Shown here in pieces: positions 1 to 7,500 of a stretch of 24,468 nucleotides of DNA; the stretch's first letter is position 1, and every line of letters starts with the position of its first letter. Below the pieces are notes generated by a model. The model did no database searches. It was not told where the DNA came from and saw only the letters and a list, made by a program, of their open reading frames with translations. The stretch covers positions 1-24,468 of the forward strand of contig CAZCLA010000042.1 of assembly GCA_964499285.1 (NCBI GenBank). Reading direction: 5' to 3'. The translations under genes and the position numbers were made by a program. The stretch comes from JAGFIY01 sp964499285. GTDB lineage: Bacteria > Bacteroidota > Ignavibacteria > Ignavibacteriales > Melioribacteraceae.

Positions 1-1745
1 TCATCATAATCGGCTGGATTTATAAATAAACCAGAGCCTTCACTTAACATTGTACTAAAACTTGTACCTCCATTCGTGCTGCGATTCCAATTATTTCCGG
101 TGTAGGAAGTAATTTGATAATTCGGATCAGATTGATCGATGAAAGAAAATCCGCCGTCACCCCCTGTCACTTCAGTCGTAGAATTGATTCCCGCAGTTGT
201 AAACTTATGTGAACCATTATCCTGGGTACCACCCAAGAAATAATTTGAACCTGCACTCGGATGCATTGCACAAGAATAAAACTGGGTAATATTAAGTCCA
301 GAATTCTTTTCAGAAAAAGATGTACCGCCGTTTGTTGAATAATGTATACCCCCGTCATTGGCAAAAGCGACCTCCGTACTCGAACCCGGTCGAAACGCTA
401 TATTATGCTGATCCGCATGCACATATGGAAAACCAAATCCTCCATACCAATGACTAATCTGTGACCAGCTAGTTCCACCATTAGTCGATTTAAACAAATC
501 AACTCCTCCGGCAAAAACAGTGTTCGCATCATTTGGATCGACCTCACAAATCAAATCGTACCAGGCTTGACCCCTAGTAAAAGTAGGAATTCCAGGATCA
601 GCATTCGAAGGAGTTGCAATAGTCGTCCAATTAGTGCCTTTATCAGTAGATTTATATAATCCCAAAATTGAAGAAGTGCTGCTGCTTTCAACAAGTGCAT
701 AAACAATATTTGCATCCGAAGGGGCAGTGGCTAATTCGATTCTGTAAAAACCGGATGCCGGAAATCCAAAACTTCCATCCGATAATTTCATCCAAGCCCC
801 GGGATCCCCGGAATAAGAACCGTAAATTCCATCCTGATAAAAATGCATTCCCATTGCAACATAGATTTTATTATCGGCACCAATTTCAAGATCAGCAGCC
901 CTATATGTTGATGAAGCTGTCGGAGAGGTTGTTGGATTAAGTACAACTTCCCAACTTGTTCCACCGTTAGTGGAGCGATACAAACCGCCGACATTTGAAA
1001 ATCTCGACCGTGTTGCAGCATAAACATCACCTGTTGTAGGATGGACAAGAATATCATTCACATAAGCAAATTCGCTTCCGCTTGTTGAACTTAAATATGT
1101 CCAAGACGATCCACCGTTTGTTGATTTCCAAATACCCTGTCCACGAACTGCATCTGCATTGTACCAGCCTTCACCCGTACCGGCATAAAAAATATTTGTA
1201 TTTGAAGGATCATAAGTGATACATGAAACCGCAATATTATCCCAGAAATCATTTATTGCATTCCATGTCGGTGAGGCAACTGTAATATCGTTAGTGTACC
1301 AAAGCCCGCCGGCAACTCCGCCTGCCCATAATTTCTTGTTAGTTCCATCATTCGGATCGAACATAACAGCACGGATCCTGCCTCCAAAATTATCAGGACC
1401 TCTTTCCTCCCAACCAACAGAAGCTACTTTATTCAGCGATCTGTATGCATCTGCAATATCATATGCCTTGAATAATCTTTCATAGGGAACATATCCTAAT
1501 GCTGGATCAACCGTCATTAAAAAATTAAGTTCGTTTGCTAAATCCGGTCTGTCGTACTTTGGAATTGATTTCAGATCTGATTCGGAAAGATTTTGACGGT
1601 TGTTGAAAGGATGTTTCGCTAACCAAGTCGTGTAAGTTTTTCTATCAATTTTTATTTCTTTTCTGGAATCGTTTACCATATATATGAGAGAGAACGATAT
1701 TATCAACATTAAAATAAAAATTGAGGAAGGTAATATTTTTTTCAT
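1..1745 (-). CDS. Secreted BNR/Asp-box beta-propeller protein, N-terminal part (gene runs off the left edge)
   Basis: The frame is open from an ATG at 1745 to the window edge, giving 581 codons with no stop. A strong ribosome binding site (AGGAGGT, 1751-1757) lies a few bases upstream. The protein begins MKKILPSS, followed by a hydrophobic segment at about residues 7-24, so it is exported or anchored. After a linker of about 100 residues comes a WEERGPDNFGGRIRAV entry motif and a run of propeller blades. At least six Asp-box motifs are visible, such as STNGGSSW, STNGGTSW, STDKGTNW and STNGGTSF. The family is VPS10/sortilin-like or 'WD40/YVTN/BNR-like' repeat proteins of Bacteroidota, usually secreted. 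In this lineage they often end in a type IX secretion sorting domain, but the C-terminus here lies outside the window. The binding partner or enzymatic role is unknown. Asp boxes are structural and do not by themselves show sialidase activity. Confidence 0.88.
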   Translation of the reverse strand, partial: MKKILPSSIFILMLIISFSLIYMVNDSRKEIKIDRKTYTTWLAKHPFNNRQNLSESDLKSIPKYDRPDLANELNFLMTVDPALGYVPYERLFKAYDIADAYRSLNKVASVGWEERGPDNFGGRIRAVMFDPNDGTNKKLWAGGVAGGLWYTNDITVASPTWNAINDFWDNIAVSCITYDPSNTNIFYAGTGEGWYNADAVRGQGIWKSTNGGSSWTYLSSTSGSEFAYVNDILVHPTTGDVYAATRSRFSNVGGLYRSTNGGTSWEVVLNPTTSPTASSTYRAADLEIGADNKIYVAMGMHFYQDGIYGSYSGDPGAWMKLSDGSFGFPASGFYRIELATAPSDANIVYALVESSSTSSILGLYKSTDKGTNWTTIATPSNADPGIPTFTRGQAWYDLICEVDPNDANTVFAGGVDLFKSTNGGTSWSQISHWYGGFGFPYVHADQHNIAFRPGSSTEVAFANDGGIHYSTNGGTSFSEKNSGLNITQFYSCAMHPSAGSNYFLGGTQDNGSHKFTTAGINSTTEVTGGDGGFSFIDQSDPNYQITSYTGNNWNRSTNGGTSFSTMLSEGSGLFINPADYD

Positions 1746-1862
1746 CTTCTACCTCCTATGCAAGTGTCAAAAAAATTTTATTCGGATATTTGATCCGTTA
1801 ATGGGAGGTAATATAACAAATATAAAAAGTGGTGCAAGTGCAATGGATCACTTTGGTTGGCT

Positions 1863-2708
1863 TTAATTCTCTTTGTTTACAAAGATTTCCACACTGTAAG
1901 AATTTTCGGAACTTTCAAGCATAGGAATTTCATATATCGAAAGTTTCAAAAAACTACCCGGATCTGAGTTGCTCCAATAAGTTGTAGATTTTTCTCTCTT
2001 TCCTTCTGCGCCGATTATCGATTTCCATTTCTTTTCGCTGATTGTAAAATCACTTAAACAATTTCTAATTGCGAGATTTGCAGAATCAAATTTTTCCAAT
2101 GCGGATTCTTTTGATTTTCCTTCGAACAGCATTGCATTAAACCAAGAATTATTTACACCATAAATTTTTGATGAAATAGAATTTGGTAATTTTATTTTAG
2201 AGCCCCATTCAACATCTTGCTCGATTACTTCTCCTTTAATAAAATGGAAATCAGCTTTGAGATGAAGCATCAACATATCCAAAGCGCCGCAATAATCTTT
2301 TTGAGAAAGAGTAAGTGATGCCGCAGATGCGTATTTATTAGTTAAAGTATAAGTGCCAGTATCGGAAGAATCACCGACAATATAAAGCAGCCATTGCCCG
2401 GATTCTTTGATTCTGTCATCATATACTGCCGTAAGTGTTTCCGGATCAGGATATTTTACAATATATTCTCCTGACGGTGGAACAAGCACCAACATTGGAA
2501 CGAATTCAGCTTCAAGTTGAGAATAAAATCTGTCTCCTTTCGAAAAATTAAGTTGAACCGCATTAATTCGTCCGAGTTCCGCAGAGATTGGATCGCTTGC
2601 TTTTAACGTACCTTCAATCACAAATTTTTCAACTCTTCCGCTGTCTTGTGCAGTGAGATTGATTATAAGAATTACATAAATGATAAGGACTAAAATTCTA
2701 TTGATCAT
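1863..2708 (-). CDS. Secreted protein with PPC-like N-terminal beta-sandwich domain, function unknown
   Basis: This is a 281-residue protein with a clear signal peptide (about residues 1-21, ending LTAQ). Residues about 26-125 follow the pattern of the bacterial pre-peptidase C-terminal (PPC) domain: an opening EGTL strand, a KGDR turn, a LVLVPPSG strand-turn, and a closing GTYTL strand. PPC domains are small beta-sandwiches usually attached to secreted proteases, but no protease domain is present here. The second half (about 130-281) is helical or mixed, contains a FHFIKGEV stretch, and is not a family I recognise. It lies 71 bases downstream of the MFS transporter gene and 117 bases upstream of the BNR protein gene on the same strand, so co-transcription is possible. 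The start is supported only by a weak A-rich upstream sequence. The PPC assignment is by eye. Confidence 0.8.
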   Translation of the reverse strand: MINRILVLIIYVILIINLTAQDSGRVEKFVIEGTLKASDPISAELGRINAVQLNFSKGDRFYSQLEAEFVPMLVLVPPSGEYIVKYPDPETLTAVYDDRIKESGQWLLYIVGDSSDTGTYTLTNKYASAASLTLSQKDYCGALDMLMLHLKADFHFIKGEVIEQDVEWGSKIKLPNSISSKIYGVNNSWFNAMLFEGKSKESALEKFDSANLAIRNCLSDFTISEKKWKSIIGAEGKREKSTTYWSNSDPGSFLKLSIYEIPMLESSENSYSVEIFVNKEN

Positions 2709-2779
2709 AAATAATTTCTTTTTGTTTTAGCTTCTAATATACTGCATTGATCAACAACAAAAAAATTCTTAACAATCAT

Positions 2780-4258
2780 TTAATGCGAGGCTTGATCAAT
2801 TTTATCCTCTTTAACCATAAACCAAAGCAAGGCTGAAATGCCTAATGTTACTGCACTAATAATAAAAACTAAGCTTTTATTTTCGGCATTGCTTACTGCC
2901 TGCCCAACACCGAAACTTGCAACTAACTGAGGAAGAACAACCGAGAGATTAAACAATCCCATGAACAAACCCATTTTCCTCTTATCCACTTTTTGGGACA
3001 TTATTGCGAACGGAAGACTAATCGTAGCTGCCCATCCTACACCCAGAATTGCCATGATAATGTAAATTAACACGGGTGTGAATCCCAAAAATAACATTGC
3101 CCCATAACCGCCTGCCATTACCGTAATTGAAATTGCATGAGTTTTAACTTTACCTATTCTGCGAGCAACCGGCTCAAGTACAGTTACCGGGAGCAATGCA
3201 CCAACGGCATTTAAAATCAAGAAACTCCACGAAACAATCCTGCCCATTTCTATCCCAACTTCTTCAGGAATGACTGATGCGGCATCGTAACCATAAACTT
3301 CGTACTGAACATAAGGATACATATAGATAAACATAGTTTGAATACCAACCCAGGTGAATGAATGAGCTGCAAGTACTTTCTTAAAACCTACTATCCCGGC
3401 TTCCGATTTGGAAAGACCGTCAGATGATCTTAATAGTACTTTTACAATAAAGAAAATTGTGATTGCGAAACATAAAATTTCTATGTAATAATTATCCATA
3501 TGGAAATTTGCAAGTCTTGCCGTGAAAGCATAAATCGCATAAATAAAAAATCCCCACAGCGGTTGAATATATCCGAGAATGTCCTTAAAACTCGATTTAG
3601 TATCATGCTTATGATCAGCGTTATCTGAAGGATCATCAATATCAAGTTCTTTGGGTTCCTCGATAAAAAGAGGAGGAATAACGGAAAGTAAAAATACCAG
3701 TCCAACTCCGGTATATATCAAAACATAATTATTCCATACTGCACCGATAACGTAAGCCAAGACTCCGAAAGTTCCGGAGATGGTCTGCATCCAAGTATAA
3801 CCTTTTGTTCGTTCCACACCTTCGGGGGTAACATCAGCAATTATTGATCTTGTAGGATTAAAACCGACATTGATTGCTAAATCCAAACTTAGTGCAACAG
3901 CAATTGCAACGCCCAGAATTCCGTCAATTCCTAAAGCTGATGAAATAAAATCAAGATTAGGAAGTGCTAACATCATTATTGCCGCAAGAAAACCTCCAAT
4001 AAAAATGAATCCCCTTCTTCGTCCGTTCCAGAACCAAACTTTGTCGCTAATGATTCCAAATATTATCTGTCCCAAAATACCCGCTACAGGTCCTGCCGCC
4101 CAGACCAAACCAATGTCATGTATTTCCAATCCATACTTCGTACTCAAAATCCAACTAAGCGCAGAAATCTGAACAGAAAGGGCAAACCCCATTGCTGTCG
4201 AGGGTAAACTAAGTAACGCATAAAAAGTATTAGTTAATTTCTTTTGCATTTTCAGCAT
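2780..4258 (-). CDS. MFS sugar transporter, SLC45/sucrose-symporter-like
   Basis: This 492-residue polytopic membrane protein has about twelve hydrophobic segments, so it belongs in the inner membrane. The loop after the second segment reads GIISDKVWFWNGRRRGFIFIGG. That matches the G-x-x-SD-x(n)-GRRR signature of the SLC45 / plant and bacterial sucrose-maltose:H+ symporter group of the major facilitator superfamily. A second diagnostic stretch is NPTRSIIADVTPEG, where the family often has P-x-R-A-L-x-x-D. The likely role is proton-coupled uptake of a di- or monosaccharide; the substrate cannot be read from sequence. The start at 4258 is preferred over the ATG three codons later because GAGG (4264-4267) lies at proper spacing. 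It sits 96 bases downstream of the methyltransferase gene. No sugar hydrolase or regulator is adjacent, so context does not narrow the substrate. Confidence 0.88.
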   Translation of the reverse strand: MLKMQKKLTNTFYALLSLPSTAMGFALSVQISALSWILSTKYGLEIHDIGLVWAAGPVAGILGQIIFGIISDKVWFWNGRRRGFIFIGGFLAAIMMLALPNLDFISSALGIDGILGVAIAVALSLDLAINVGFNPTRSIIADVTPEGVERTKGYTWMQTISGTFGVLAYVIGAVWNNYVLIYTGVGLVFLLSVIPPLFIEEPKELDIDDPSDNADHKHDTKSSFKDILGYIQPLWGFFIYAIYAFTARLANFHMDNYYIEILCFAITIFFIVKVLLRSSDGLSKSEAGIVGFKKVLAAHSFTWVGIQTMFIYMYPYVQYEVYGYDAASVIPEEVGIEMGRIVSWSFLILNAVGALLPVTVLEPVARRIGKVKTHAISITVMAGGYGAMLFLGFTPVLIYIIMAILGVGWAATISLPFAIMSQKVDKRKMGLFMGLFNLSVVLPQLVASFGVGQAVSNAENKSLVFIISAVTLGISALLWFMVKEDKIDQASH

Positions 4259-4354
4259 ATCAACCTCGGAATGAAAACTATTCTAGAATAATTATTTTAT
4301 AGAAAATATATAATTAGCGGTTCTCAAAAAACAATCCAAGCGGGTAGTTTTTAT

Positions 4355-5101
4355 TTAGGGATTTTTTCTTAAAAGTGTCTCGCATCCAAAAGAAACTACT
4401 TCTCTTAACAATGGGACATTAGGGAACTTAATTAATGGGAGTCCGAATCTTAATTTATAAATTGGTCTAAAAAGAAAGAACTCTTTGATTACGACCGAAA
4501 ATCCGTTCTTTTTATAGAGCTTTTCAAAATTACTTATTGAACAGCCGGTTGAATAGTTGTATTTAACGTGATGCGGAAAATTTGGATGCTCTTTGAATAG
4601 CTTAACGAGAAAAGCAGTGAACTTTTGGGGCAACATATGTATGTAGGGTACAGCTTTTAAAATTGAAAGTCCGACTTGCTGATGTCCAGCAAACGGTGAA
4701 TATTTCGGAGGGAAACTTACAAACAAATAACCGCCGGTCTTTAACAACTTATTCAAATTTTTGAATGCTGTTTCCTTATCTATCACATGTTCAATTACTT
4801 CGCGCATAACTATGAAATCAAATTCATTTCCCGTCTGCTCAATAATTTTCGGGTCCGATATATCCCCAACTATTACATTAAGGTTAGTATTTTTCTCGTT
4901 TGCAATTTTTGCTCTTTCCGGATCGATCTCAACACCTGTTACATCAAAACCAAGTTCGCTCAATCTATCCATTAAGCCGGCTTCGGCACAACCAACTTCA
5001 AGAACTTTTAATTGGTTAAAATTCTCAATATGCTTCTTAAAAAATGGAATCAGATAACTATTGGTATGATCTCTCTGTTCGTAGAAATGTTGTTCTGGCA
5101 T
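4355..5101 (-). CDS. Class I SAM-dependent methyltransferase
   Basis: This is a 248-residue soluble protein. Motif I of the Rossmann-like fold is VLEVGCAEAG (residues 33-42), followed by the acidic end of strand 2 (VTGVEID, Asp60), which holds the SAM ribose. The post-motif FDFIVMREVIEHV (about 94-106) and the KTGGYLFVSFPP stretch (about 121-132) are typical of the Methyltransf_11/23 group, which includes UbiG-like and many small-molecule methyltransferases. The C-terminal 110 residues are basic and aromatic-rich and contain a PHHVKYN segment. This part is often seen in methyltransferases acting on lipids or surface glycans, but the substrate is unresolved. It is divergent from smpB, with 136 bases between them. 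There is no strong ribosome binding site at the ATG. Confidence 0.9.
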   Translation of the reverse strand: MPEQHFYEQRDHTNSYLIPFFKKHIENFNQLKVLEVGCAEAGLMDRLSELGFDVTGVEIDPERAKIANEKNTNLNVIVGDISDPKIIEQTGNEFDFIVMREVIEHVIDKETAFKNLNKLLKTGGYLFVSFPPKYSPFAGHQQVGLSILKAVPYIHMLPQKFTAFLVKLFKEHPNFPHHVKYNYSTGCSISNFEKLYKKNGFSVVIKEFFLFRPIYKLRFGLPLIKFPNVPLLREVVSFGCETLLRKNP

Positions 5102-5177
5102 ATAATCCGAATTTAGTTTGATGCAATATTAGTTAACTCATATTATTTACTCAACAAAATTATAATAATAATCTTTA

Positions 5178-5209
5178 TTTGGTAATTATTTAATTATTTT
5201 TTAGAATTG
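5178..5209 (+). promoter_or_regulatory. Possible Bacteroidota-type promoter for the smpB operon
   Basis: TTTG at 5178-5181 is followed, 20 bases later, by TAGAATTG at 5202-5209. This is one mismatch from the TTTG / TAnnTTTG pair known for Bacteroidota housekeeping sigma factors. Transcription would begin near 5215, leaving a leader of about 20-25 bases with the GAGGAAG ribosome binding site in front of smpB. AT-rich sequence gives such matches often by chance, so this is a weak call. Confidence 0.3.
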
Positions 5210-5223
5210 CAGTCTTTGTAAAT

Positions 5224-5230
5224 GAGGAAG
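5224..5230 (+). promoter_or_regulatory. Ribosome binding site that fixes the smpB TTG start
   Basis: GAGGAAG sits seven bases ahead of the TTG at 5238. No ATG in the smpB frame exists upstream of the conserved SmpB core, so this site supports initiation at TTG. Confidence 0.8.
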
Positions 5231-5237
5231 AATTCAT

Positions 5238-5687
5238 TTGTCCGAAGGTGAAAAAAATATCACCGTCAATAGGAAAGCCCGGCACGAATATCATTTACTT
5301 GATTTTTTTGAAGCCGGAATTGTTCTTGTCGGTACCGAAGTTAAATCGTGCAGAGAAAATAAAGCCAGTTTAGTCGATAGTTACGCTCTCGTAAAAAATG
5401 GTGAAGTTTGGTTAATTAATGCACATATTAATGCATACAATTTCGGGAATATTAATAACCACGAACCAACACGTGACAGAAAACTTCTTCTAAATAAAAG
5501 TGAGATAAGAAAACTTTCGAACAAAATGAAAGATCAAGGATTAACATTGATACCTCTGAGACTTTATTTTTCGAAAGGTAAGGTAAAGGTTGAACTTGCT
5601 ATTGCGAAAGGGAAAAAACTTTATGATAAACGCCAAGATATTGCAAAACGTGATATGAAGCGTGATCTTGAAAGAAAGATAAAGTAA
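5238..5687 (+). CDS. smpB: SsrA-binding protein SmpB (trans-translation)
   Basis: This 149-residue protein is full length for the family. SmpB binds tmRNA and delivers it to stalled ribosomes for rescue and proteolytic tagging. The sequence carries the family hallmarks: NRKARHEYHLLDFFEAGIVL at the N-terminus, GTEVKSCRENKASL (tmRNA-binding OB-fold region), the INAHI-YNFGN-NHEPTRDRKLLL core, the YFSKGKVKVELAIAKGKKLYDKR strand region, and a basic C-terminal tail (RDMKRDLERKIK) that enters the mRNA channel. The start is a TTG with a good ribosome binding site. It is first in a three-gene unit, 24 bases ahead of tyrS. No tmRNA (ssrA) gene is visible in the window. Confidence 0.98.
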   Translation: MSEGEKNITVNRKARHEYHLLDFFEAGIVLVGTEVKSCRENKASLVDSYALVKNGEVWLINAHINAYNFGNINNHEPTRDRKLLLNKSEIRKLSNKMKDQGLTLIPLRLYFSKGKVKVELAIAKGKKLYDKRQDIAKRDMKRDLERKIK

Positions 5688-5711
5688 TTAATTTATAATT
5701 GAGGAAAACTA

Positions 5712-6935
5712 TTGAGTAAACCAAAATTCCCTTCAGTCTCTGAACAACTTAAAATAATACGACGAGGTGCTTCGGAAATTATTCCCGAGGAAGAACTTGC
5801 ACGAAAACTTGAAAAATCCATAAAAGAAAACAAACCTTTAAACATCAAACTTGGCTGTGATCCTACGAGACCGGATCTCCACCTTGGGCATTCTGTTGTT
5901 CTCAGAAAGTTAGCGCAGTTTCAACAATTAGGACATCAAGCCATACTGATCATAGGAGATTTTACCGCAATGATCGGAGATCCAAGCGGACGCAACTCGA
6001 CAAGACCGCCTTTAAGTTTTGAGGAAGCCAGAGAGAATGCAAAATCCTATTGGGAACAAGCCGCAAAAATTCTTGATCGATCAAAGACTAAAATTGTGTA
6101 TAACTCAGATTGGCTTAGTTCAATGAAATTTGAAGATGTTATAAAACTTTCTTCAAAATATACCGTTGCTCGGATGCTTGAACGTGATGATTTTACAAAA
6201 AGATATAAATCGGGTATTCCGATTAACATTCATGAAATACTCTACCCGTTAGCGCAGGCAATGGATTCAGTTGCAGTCGAAAGCGATGTTGAACTCGGCG
6301 GAACAGATCAAAAGTTCAATTTACTTGTTGGTCGGGATATTCAGCGCGAGCATGGAATGGAACCTCAAGTGATACTCACTCTTCCCCTACTAGTTGGAAC
6401 TGACGGAACAGAAAAAATGAGCAAGTCATACGATAACTATATCGGTATTGATGATACACCGCAGGAAATGTTCGGTAAATGTCTATCAATTCCGGATGAA
6501 TTGATATACACATATTACGAACTTACAACCGATATCTCGAGTGATGAGCTGAAAAATATTAAAACTCAACTAAATGACGGTAAGACGAATCCGAGGGATA
6601 TTAAAAGAGCTCTCGCGCGTAAATTAGTCGAGATGTACCATTCCGAAAAAGAGGCTGAAGCTGCACAATCTGAATTTGATAAAATATTTATTAACAAAGG
6701 CGTTCCCGATGATATGCCTGAATATAAACATGATCAATCTGAAATTGGTATCATTGACCTGATTGTTAAAGTAAATTTTGCTCCGAGCAACGGCGAAGCA
6801 AGAAGATTGATTGTTCAAGGCGGCGTGACACTTGACGGGGAAAAAATAACCGATCTAAAAGAAATCGTTAAGTTTGATAAAGAAAAAATATTAAAAGTAG
6901 GAAAGAGAAAATTTATTAAGTTATTAAGCAACTAA
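5712..6935 (+). CDS. tyrS: Tyrosyl-tRNA synthetase
   Basis: This 407-residue class Ic aminoacyl-tRNA synthetase charges tRNA-Tyr with tyrosine. The HIGH motif appears as HLGH (residues 57-60) after KLGCDPTRPD. The KMSKS motif is exact at 235-239. Between them lie GDFTAMIGDPSGR and GGTDQKFNLLVGRD, the latter part of the tyrosine pocket. The C-terminal ~60 residues form an S4 RNA-binding domain (SNGEARRLIVQGGVTLDG). Length and the GGTDQKFN form place it in the TyrZ-type bacterial branch. It starts at TTG with GAGGAAAA at 5701-5708. It is 24 bases from smpB and 16 bases from pdaD, so the three are probably co-transcribed. No T-box leader is seen, and spacing would not allow one. Confidence 0.98.
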   Translation: MSKPKFPSVSEQLKIIRRGASEIIPEEELARKLEKSIKENKPLNIKLGCDPTRPDLHLGHSVVLRKLAQFQQLGHQAILIIGDFTAMIGDPSGRNSTRPPLSFEEARENAKSYWEQAAKILDRSKTKIVYNSDWLSSMKFEDVIKLSSKYTVARMLERDDFTKRYKSGIPINIHEILYPLAQAMDSVAVESDVELGGTDQKFNLLVGRDIQREHGMEPQVILTLPLLVGTDGTEKMSKSYDNYIGIDDTPQEMFGKCLSIPDELIYTYYELTTDISSDELKNIKTQLNDGKTNPRDIKRALARKLVEMYHSEKEAEAAQSEFDKIFINKGVPDDMPEYKHDQSEIGIIDLIVKVNFAPSNGEARRLIVQGGVTLDGEKITDLKEIVKFDKEKILKVGKRKFIKLLSN

Positions 6936-6938
6936 TTT

Positions 6939-6946
6939 GGGAGGAA
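6939..6946 (+). promoter_or_regulatory. Ribosome binding site that fixes the pdaD start at 6952
   Basis: GGGAGGAA lies six bases ahead of the ATG at 6952. An in-frame TTG at 6937 would overlap this site and has no ribosome binding site of its own, so the five-residue longer reading should be dropped. Confidence 0.85.
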
Positions 6947-6951
6947 CCAAA

Positions 6952-7497
6952 ATGTACGTTCCTGAAAAAATATTCTTTACAAAAGGGGTAGGTCATCACA
7001 AAGAATATCTTGCCTCATTTGAGCTTGCTTTAAGAAGCGCAAGAATCGAAAAGTATAATCTCGTAACTGTAAGCAGCATTTATCCCGTCGGATGTAAACG
7101 AGTAACGATTGACAAAGGATTGGAAGAATTAAGTCCCGGTCAGATAGTTCACTGTGTGATGGCAAGAAATGCGACTAACGAACCAAACCGTTTGATCGCA
7201 TCTTCGATTGGTGTAGCTATCCCGAAAGATAAAACTATGTATGGTTATCTTTCCGAACATCATCCTTTTGGTGAAACAGAAAAAGTATCTGGAGAATATG
7301 CGGAAGATTTAGCTGCTTCAATGCTGGCTACGACATTAGGGATCGACTTTGATCCTGAAAAAGCTTGGAATGAAAGAGAACAGGTTTTTAAGATGAGCGG
7401 AAGAATTGTTAACACTTTTAACGTGACACAATCGGCTAGAGGAAATAAGGAAGGTTTGTGGACCACTGTAATTTCTTGCGCGATTTTATTGGCTTAG
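6952..7497 (+). CDS. pdaD: Pyruvoyl-dependent arginine decarboxylase
   Basis: This 181-residue proenzyme decarboxylates arginine to agmatine, the entry to polyamine synthesis. The family self-cleaves at a Ser-Ser bond to create a pyruvoyl cofactor on the larger subunit. Here NLVTVSSIYP gives Ser41-Ser42, so cleavage after Ser41 would yield a ~41-residue beta and ~140-residue alpha subunit. Other conserved blocks are IGVAIPKDK, YGYLSEHH (Glu102 aligns with the catalytic Glu of the Methanocaldococcus enzyme) and GLWTTVISCAILL near the C-terminus. It is last in the smpB-tyrS-pdaD unit, 16 bases after tyrS. It ends three bases from the convergent symporter gene, with no obvious terminator between. 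I see no downstream polyamine gene (agmatinase, speE) in the window. Confidence 0.93.
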   Translation: MYVPEKIFFTKGVGHHKEYLASFELALRSARIEKYNLVTVSSIYPVGCKRVTIDKGLEELSPGQIVHCVMARNATNEPNRLIASSIGVAIPKDKTMYGYLSEHHPFGETEKVSGEYAEDLAASMLATTLGIDFDPEKAWNEREQVFKMSGRIVNTFNVTQSARGNKEGLWTTVISCAILLA

Positions 7498-7500
7498 CAC

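Noticed and set aside
788..1057. Minus-strand reading frame of 89 residues, and similar short frames over 167-364, 668-940 and 1216-1485
   Set aside because: All overlap the continuous BNR propeller frame (1745 to the left edge), which has a signal segment, ribosome binding site and repeated Asp boxes. These are shadows.
1..1745. Calling the BNR proteins sialidases
   Set aside because: Asp boxes are structural repeats. The arginine triad and FRIP motif of sialidases are not seen.
1684..1866. Plus-strand 60-residue frame across the intergenic region before the BNR gene
   Set aside because: It covers the start codon and ribosome binding site of the BNR gene antisense, with no own ribosome binding site and low-complexity Ile/Lys-rich composition.
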